DNA of 64,000 bases from the NCBI GenBank assembly GCA_002943765.1, contig PQWQ01000009.1, positions 496,001 to 560,000 on the forward strand, given 5' to 3'. This document shows positions 57,365 to 64,000 of the stretch, one piece after another. The translations under genes were made by a program, and so were the position numbers. This stretch comes from Psoroptes ovis. Taxonomy: Eukaryota > Arthropoda > Arachnida > Sarcoptiformes > Psoroptidae. Within the stretch, counting starts at the first letter, position 1, and the number at the start of each line of letters is the position of its first letter. The notes beneath the pieces are model-generated. The model did not search any database and was not told the origin of the DNA. It saw nothing but the letters and a program-made list of their open reading frames with translations.

Positions 57365-59109
57365 TTTGATTGCTTTATTTGTCGTTTATGAATTATTTTT
57401 CAAAATAATAACAAATTGAATAAAAAATAAGATTGTAGATGAATTTAAAATTTCCTTTGAAGAACACTGATAATAATAACAATTTCAAAATATATTGATA
57501 ATGATAAGATGATTGATTTTGATTTGACAATATAGATTAATTAATAATGATCAAAAATATATCATGATTATTGATAACATTTATATTTTTCAACAAAATT
57601 GAAATAAAATGTAATTATATTTCTTTGGTCCTAAAGATGAGAAGAAAAGAAAAAAGACATTAGTAAGAATAAATCAATGATAAAATATACAATTCTTACC
57701 CAAATAATAATGTTTAATGTCAACTATTTAAATTTTAAAACACAAAAAGTAGAAAAGAAATTGACAATTTGTCGAAAATGAAAACAGAATATATTAATCA
57801 GAACTAATTAACATAAGCCGGTACCGTATATTCATACAAACGCACACATACACACACACAATCCGTTGATGCTTGTCTTAAACTTTTATGCAATAAATAA
57901 ACAAACCAATCAACATGCACACACACACACACACATAGACAGACACAAAAAACACGTTGTGTGTGTGATTATAGTCAATAATCAATCACCTTAAAATCCG
58001 CGCTTTAAAACGATATTAGTCGTGCACCGAAGATGCCAAACACAAACACTTAATATAAAGAAATTGTTTCACAAATTTTTACACGAATTTCATTTAACAA
58101 AACGTTGACCAAAAAAATGACCTGTTTCGTGTAACCAGAATGATCGAAAATCTTTATTTTTTAACAAGATTGATAAAAAAAAATACCTTCAAACCTAGCT
58201 TTTTACACATACATATCACACACACACACACACCAATGCTTTAAAAATTATCATTCATCGAAAAACAACATACAGACATTAACCAACATGCATAAACCAC
58301 ACATACAAGCATACACAAACACAAATCACCAAAAACACCAGCAAAATGAATGAAAATGAAACACGCTAAAATTTTATGAAAAACAAGATAAACATAACCA
58401 TACACAAATACTGTACAACAATTATTCTTAGAAATAGCTCACAAAAATACACACACACACATATTGCGAGTGGATTCAATTAAATTAAATATAACAACAA
58501 ATGAAATGAAAAACTCAAGGAGAATTTTTTTTTTCAAATTTCCACCATTTTTTTTTCTTTCGTTCAAAGATTTTCCTATTTTAACCTCTATATACTGATT
58601 GGTTGGTGTGTCTGAATGATGATACATACTGCTGTTGCTGCTGCAACTGAATCCATGCCAAATATTAATTCAGCCACACCAAAATGTGTGTTTGTTTATT
58701 TATGCAACATGCCACCAATGTGCTACTACTTCAATTGCTGGTATACCCAAAAAAAAACAATTGATTTGATTAAAGCCAAGTTTTCATTTCTGGTTATCGA
58801 ATAAGAATGTGTATGGTAAGCGGTGGCTTTCATAAACCAGCACCTTCTTTACTATATACGCTTGTTTGTTGTATAGACTTGGGAGATAAAATTTTTTAAA
58901 AAATATGGACGAATAGGTGATGATAGTACACACACTCATGCAGCCTTACTCACCATCATCATCATCCTCCTCATTTCGTTAATCAAAACTACAGCCATCT
59001 ATTGATGCTAATAGTAATAAAAATAAATATTTTTTTTTAATTACAAAAATGTAAAAAAAATTTTATTTTTAATTGAAAATTTTCATTTATATTAGATATT
59101 GATGTCAAT
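57365..59109. other. Pur-alpha upstream region and spacer to RPL32
   Basis: A likely Pur-alpha 5' UTR intron is listed separately. The remainder has many short (CA)n runs (57844-57858, 57918-57934, 58217-58230, 58449-58460). A (CTG)n-like patch lies near 58628-58645. No other gene is supported; a 62-codon frame at 58616-58804 has no family. Confidence 0.45.
57631..57699 (-). other. Candidate 5' UTR intron of Pur-alpha
   Basis: On the minus strand a good donor (TTTGG|GTAAGAAT, intron from 57699) is followed 69 nt later by a strong acceptor (pyrimidine-rich TTCTTTTCTTCTCATCTTTAG, ending 57631). Size and sites match the verified introns of the region. It would place an upstream non-coding Pur-alpha exon right of 57700. 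No transcript evidence is available. Confidence 0.4.
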
Positions 59110-59680
59110 TTATTCATTTTCTTCTGTACGAAGACGTGCAGCACCATTGGTAACTTTGATCGCTAATTGTCTTGCACGTTCAACAATTTGTTTCCTTTTT
59201 TTGGATGAGACTGAATGAGCGATTTCAGCACAATATCTTCGATTCATCATCATCAATACTTCTAATTCCTGGATTTATATTCAAAAAAAAAAAAAAAAAA
59301 AAATTGAACATTATAAATAGGACCTCATATGCAACAATTTTAAAAACAAAACTAACCTTGATATTATGTACGATAACTTTGCGGAAACCATTCGGTAGCA
59401 TGTGTTTAGTTTTTTTAGCTGAACCGTAGCCAATATTTGGCATCAAAATTTGTCCCTTAAAACGACGTCGAACGCGGTTATCGATACCTTTTGGTTTACG
59501 CCAATTGGGCTATTTAAGAATACCAACAAGAATAACAAATAGAAATCAAAATACAATAATGTAAAAAAAAAGATCTTGAATTCATACCTTTAATTTACGA
59601 TAGCGATCCGATTGATGACGACGGAATTTTTTAGTACGTTTTTTAACGATTTCGGGTTTGAAAATCGGTGTGATTGCCAT
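59110..59680 (-). CDS. RpL32: 60S ribosomal protein L32 (eL32)
   Basis: Three exons, 59680-59588, 59509-59357 and 59268-59110 (93+153+159 nt), all phase 0, giving 134 aa, the usual length. The protein begins MAITPIFKPEIVKKRTKKF and contains RHQSDRYRKLKPNWRKPKGIDNRVRRRFKG, NIGYGSAKKTKHMLPNGF and MMNRRYCAEIAHSVSSKKR, all hallmark eL32 segments. Very basic, structural protein of the large ribosomal subunit. Donors GTATGA and GTTAGT, acceptors AAATAG and ATCCAG. UBL7's stop lies 249 bp upstream of its start, so the RPL32 promoter is confined to that gap. A terminal oligopyrimidine-like tract is present there. Confidence 0.98.
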
Positions 59681-59783
59681 TTTTTAAATTGAAAATTAAA
59701 ATTAATAAGCAAAAAAAAAAATCAAAAAACCACACGTGTGTCACACTAAATAAAAACTCAAACAGAAGAAACGAAAACACACT

Positions 59784-59795
59784 GCAAGGAAAAGG
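59784..59795 (-). promoter_or_regulatory. Possible 5'TOP transcription start of RPL32
   Basis: The minus-strand sequence CCTTTTCCTTGC lies about 105 bp upstream of the RPL32 start codon. Ribosomal protein mRNAs typically begin with C followed by a pyrimidine run (5'TOP), so this is the best candidate start in the 249-bp gap to UBL7. It is inferred by position and composition only. Confidence 0.35.
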
Positions 59796-59929
59796 AAAAT
59801 AATTGAAAGCTAAACAAGTCGAAATAGAAATGATTTTACTATTGAGATTAGCGCCATCTTATGAAGAAAAATAAAACTTTATTCATTTATAAATTTTAAA
59901 ATTTAAATCAAATCAAATCAAAGAGATTT

Positions 59930-61446
59930 CTAAGACATATCACTGAATATAATGTTTATAGCAGCTTGAACATCACCATTTGTTGCCTCTAAAGCTTGTA
60001 TAGCAACAATATCATCGGTGATGCCTAATTCACGCATTTGTCGTAATTGTGGCGCCCAGCCAATCAATATTTGTGCGGGTGTTCGCGTATCATTAGTATT
60101 CGATTGCGTTGAGATCGTTGCTGATGATGATTGAGGCTGTGGTGTATTGCAACGTGTACTATCACGACTTGTGATCATCATTTCGGATAATTCATTATTT
60201 GAACGATCTTGATTTGGATGTAAATTTGGAAATGTTTCACAATGTTGTTGATTACTTCCTGAATTTGTTTGGTGATTATTATGCGTATTCAATTGAGATG
60301 TTGATGTAGATAGTGGAGATGTTGACATCAAATCACCACCAACGATACTTGGGATGTTTGATGATGAAAGTGTTGATGATAAAGCTTGCCTTAACATGGC
60401 TAAAAAATAAAGGAGAATAAAGATAATGATTAATCAATGAAAATAAATTTATTCGTCATAATATACCTCCAGTAATGACTCCTGAGTTACGATTTTGGTA
60501 ATTATTACTGCTTGATGATTGTTGTTGTTGTTGTTGCTGTTGACGATTTTGATTATGATTATATGCTTGCATCAACATCGATGCAAATGATTGATCGATT
60601 AGTGGGCGCATTGAAGCATTTGTATTAGTTGATGAGACCGATGATGTTTCACTTTCATCCATTTCTTCATCTTCAGATATAGCATCAATCGAATAATTCA
60701 ATGATGAGCCACGATAACCAAGATTTTGATGCATAGTTGATGTTGAATTATTTTCTTCATGAAAAGTTGCTGATACATGTGTTGCTACTTCTAAGAAATG
60801 CGGATAACGTTTCAAAACATTTCTAATATTATTTTTATTTATATATGCATGTAATAACTCGGAATCACTCAATACACCAAACAACGATGGATCATTCCTT
60901 AATTCTTGATTAACAGTCATTAGATTTTCTCGATTATCAAATTCGGATAGATTTTCGATCACTTGTCTAAATGATGCATTAAGTAATGCACTTTTCAATG
61001 CAATGCATTGGCCTTGCTGTTCGGTGGTAAACATAAATGGTGCATTTGTTTCATTATCATTATTTTCGTTGCCAGAATTTTTCGTATTCACCAATAAATT
61101 GATAGCAGGATTAACTTTACGTTTCAACAAATATAACATGGTACCATTTTCAATGCCATAAAAATCTAGTGTTTTTGAATAATCCAATAATTTACCAAAA
61201 CATACGACATCTTAATTATTGGAAAATAATAGATCAAAGATCGAAATATATTAGATTAAGACATAAATTATATAAATATGACTTACCAAATGATTGTTTA
61301 TCGATATTCCATAATTTTGCAATTTGATCAGCTAATTCATCGACAGTCAATGATAAATTGATCAATTCCAATTGTTTCATCTCTTTGAATAATAAAGATG
61401 AATCAATTTTATTGTAGATAGTAACATAATTCTTATTATTATCCAT
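59930..61446 (-). CDS. Ubl7: Ubiquitin-like protein 7 (UBL-UBA protein)
   Basis: Three exons: 61446-61287, 61210-60467 and 60399-59930. Phases agree (each join splits a codon after its first base), giving 457 aa. Residues about 8-86 form an N-terminal ubiquitin-like domain, with the telling segment DVVCFGKLLDYSKTLDFYGIENGTMLYLLKRK as in UBL7. The middle has a STI1/helical-type segment (CIALKSALLNASFRQVIENL) and Ser/Asn-rich linkers with a Gln8 run and an acidic DAISEDEEMDESE patch. The C-terminus (about 413-455) is a UBA domain, PQLRQMRELGITDDIVAIQALEATNGDVQAAINIIF, close to UBL7's. UBL-UBA proteins shuttle ubiquitylated cargo to the proteasome; UBL7's precise role is poorly defined. Divergent to TBC1D7. 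Confidence 0.92.
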
Positions 61447-62897
61447 TTCTAGATAATGAAATTTCTAATTTTAATTCTAGATGATAAGATGCTTAACAGG
61501 AGTTTGTTTCGATAGAATTTCAAGTCGCAATGAAATTATAAAGAATGATTCAATTATATTTGAATGAAATAACTCTTTGAATGAATAATTTAATCTATTT
61601 AATCATCAGTAAAAAAAATTCTTAAAAATATGACGACGCATTTAATACCAAGTCAAAAAAGACAAATATTTTGGCAAACTCGATCTAAATCTAAACAAAT
61701 AAAAATGCGCAATAACACATGATGCGCCGGCCTTAGTAATGACTAAATCACCAAAAAACGTACTGATACGCCAGCGGCATTGACCAATAATAATGATGAT
61801 CGCCGATTATCAAACAAACAGACAAAAAAAAACAAGTGACTTCTACTGGCGTACATTAACATTATTTTCAATAATAATACAAATAATAATGAATTATCAT
61901 CACATACAACGAGTATAGATGTGTTTTAAAGTTTAAATAAATCGTAATAATAACAAATATTCAATCAATTATTTAATATATAAATGGTTTATACAGATGT
62001 AAAACACAATTTGACATCATTAATTATTGAATGTTCTTCAAATATAATAAATATCAATAAATCAGCCATGTGATTTGTTTTCATCGAGATTTAAGTACAT
62101 ATTTTCATTGTCAGTATGTACATTAATATTTTTTTTTCAATGATTTATTTGATAAAATTTGATATTTTTTTCCAATTTAAATTGTTTTTTTTATTGGTTG
62201 GTAACCCATACTTATGCAATCTTGATATTAATTAAATGTTTTATTTTTTATTCTCATTTCTTCTTGACAGGATCAATGATTTAACATCTTTTTCATTTCG
62301 TTAAAATTTTAACATTTTAAATGAAAAAGAAAAATGATAATAATTTATTCAATGTATATGATTTTGATTTGTCACGCATAAATTTGGATTAATTAATGTG
62401 CGACAATTTCAATGATTTTCATAGATTTTATCATCATTTCGAATGGCAATTATTATTGATTGAATTTCATTCAATTTTTTTTTTCTTTTTTCGTTGTTGT
62501 TGATCAACTACCTCAAGTTTTTATATAATCTCAGAGATTTTTTCAGACTTTAATGATTTTTTTTTTTTAATAAACATATGCTTGTCTATCATGAATGTCC
62601 AATCGTTTTTATTAATATTATCATCAATCGTTTTCCATTATTAATCTGTTTTTATATTAAATTATTACGTTGGCCAAAATAACATCATTTATCATCATTG
62701 TAAAATAATTTTAAAAAATTATCTGTGATATATCAGGATAATTCAATTGATTATGCTGTTTTTCTTTCGAATAACTCCCAACATATGTATATGAAGCCAT
62801 GATTATATTTTGAAGTTATTTAATATTTAAATATTGTTAAATATTTTAAATATATGATTTATGACTGTTTCACATTTGAAATATATGAAATTAAATA
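61447..62897. other. Divergent intergenic region UBL7 / TBC1D7
   Basis: About 1.45 kb between two divergently transcribed genes; both promoters should lie here. No TATA box is obvious at either end. Most is AT-rich with poly-T runs near 62128, 62475 and 62560. The CpG-rich dyad element copy 4 is at 61724-61778. Confidence 0.5.
61724..61778. repeat. CpG-rich dyad element, copy 4
   Basis: Left box GCGCCG at 61724-61729, dyad CGTA-CTGA-TACG at 61759-61770 and right box AGCGGC at 61773-61778 (offset 49). The dyad's centre is the reverse complement of that in copy 3 (TCAG), so the orientation is ambiguous. The second hairpin of copies 1-3 is absent; CGCCG recurs at about 61801. It lies about 280 bp upstream of the UBL7 start codon. 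Confidence 0.6.
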
Positions 62898-63966
62898 ATG
62901 ACAAACAACGACGATCGTAATTTTCGTTATGGTTATTACGAAAAAGTTGGTTTTGATGGTATTGAAGAGAAAAAATCATTAGAAATACTATTAAGAGAGA
63001 ATCCATCAGATTTATTGTCAAGATTAGCTCAATTAGCTTCAAGATATTCATTATCACCTGGCCAACGTAAACAAATATGGCAATTATTGTTGAATATAAT
63101 CAAACCAGATAATCGTATTAATGAAATACGATGTAAATTATGGCGCAATATTGTTCAAGATTTGATCAATGCAATCAATATAATTGGTTTTACCAATAAC
63201 AAAGAAATTATTGAAAATAATAAAAAATTAACATCAAAAGACTATTCAAATATGATTGTGCTATTGTTTTTGTTTGAAAGCAAACAATTGTCATCATCGA
63301 TGAATGTCGTTAAGCAAGTATGTTCATTTATTGAGATTATTTTATTCATTTATCTCACTATTCATTTTCTTAAAGTTTCAAAGAATGGAAATTCGTGATT
63401 TATTATCAATTAGCGAGGTATTTGCAAAAGAATTTGTATATCCATCAAATACACCATCACCGTCGTATCATTTTGAAGATGCATATTGGATTTACAAGCA
63501 TTTTATTACGATTATCAATTCTAATTTAGGCACATTGATCGAAACGGTGAGCATTATTTGAATGAATTCAATTTTGAATATTCATGATTTTGTCAATATT
63601 AAATTTTTAGTATGAAAAATTTATCAATCATTTATCAAATGAAGATAATATATTACATGAACATTTAGTTAAAAATGGTATAATAAAACAAATTGATAAT
63701 CACAATGATAATAATGGTAATCTTCTATATTATCATAATAATCTTATAAATGCCAATAATAATCACCAACAATATTCTAATAATAATAACAACCACAATT
63801 CAATGCACAATCAGCAACAACAAAATTATCATTATAAAATAAATCCAATGATTCATGCTAGACAAACGATGCAATTACAGAGAAAAAAATTGCAAGCATT
63901 TCGACCAATAATAACATGGTTCATTAGATTTTTTGCCGGTATCATACATCAGAATTTTGTTATAAG
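62898..63966 (+). CDS. Tbc1d7: TBC1 domain family member 7 (TSC complex subunit), 5' part
   Basis: Third subunit of the TSC1-TSC2 complex, which restrains RHEB and mTORC1. Visible exons are 62898-63317, 63376-63546 and 63611-63966; the last ends at an AG|GTATAT donor and the gene continues past the window. Phases agree (0, 0, then 2 nt carried over). The N-terminus MTNNDDRNFRYGYYEKVGFDGIEEKKSLEILLRENP is nearly the vertebrate TBC1D7 start, followed by PGQRKQIWQLLLNIIKP (TBC fold). Later come DAYWIYKHFITIIN and WFIRFFAGIIHQNFVIR, matching YWITRRF and WFKRCFAG of the family. Exon 3 carries an inserted Asn/His/Gln-rich stretch of about 55 residues from AAT/CAA repeats. About 315 aa are visible, already more than the ~293 aa of the human protein because of the insertion. 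Confidence 0.93.
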
Positions 63967-64000
63967 GTATATTTTTTTTAATTGATTGTATTACTTTGTA

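Overview
The window looks like nuclear DNA of a small AT-rich animal genome, most likely an arthropod and probably an acariform (astigmatid, dust-mite-like) mite. The evidence is eight recognisable metazoan genes, very short spliceosomal introns (about 50-90 nt, GT..AG), A/T-rich third positions, abundant (CAT)n/(GAT)n, poly-A and (GT)n tracts, and an arthropod-style microsomal P450. The mite assignment is inference from this overall look and not from a diagnostic sequence.

Layout. At 1-12 kb there are three minus-strand genes: a crescerin/TOGARAM1-like TOG-domain protein (1.06-2.23 kb), a three-exon cytochrome P450 (4.93-6.70 kb) and an intronless glycosyltransferase family 92 (DUF23) protein (9.93-11.93 kb). 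A 35-bp minisatellite of about 1.6 kb sits between the P450 and the glycosyltransferase. From 11.9 to 47.1 kb I find no convincing gene. This 35-kb block holds a 220-bp (GT)n tract, many triplet microsatellites, a hAT-type MITE with a perfect 8-bp target duplication, an 80-bp mariner-type MITE, a fold-back element, a pre-miRNA-like hairpin and copies of an unusual CpG-rich dyad element.

At 47-64 kb is a gene-dense block: SHOC2 (9 exons), Pur-alpha (6 coding exons), RPL32 (3 exons) and UBL7 (3 exons) on the minus strand, then TBC1D7 on the plus strand running off the right edge. UBL7 and TBC1D7 are divergent neighbours about 1.45 kb apart. All exon joins of the five minus-strand multi-exon genes from the P450 onwards, and the two visible TBC1D7 joins, were checked for reading-frame phase and are consistent. 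The genes form no pathway; SHOC2 (RAS-MAPK) and TBC1D7 (TSC-mTORC1) are both growth-signalling components but are not otherwise linked here.

The most unusual signal is a dispersed family of short CpG-rich elements at 27.5, 43.8, 52.1 and 61.7 kb. Each has a left box (G/A)CGCCG, a CGTA-N4-TACG dyad, and a right box of the (A)GCGGC type 49-50 bp after the left box. In three of them a second ACGT..ACGT hairpin lies about 40 bp further on. I do not recognise this family.
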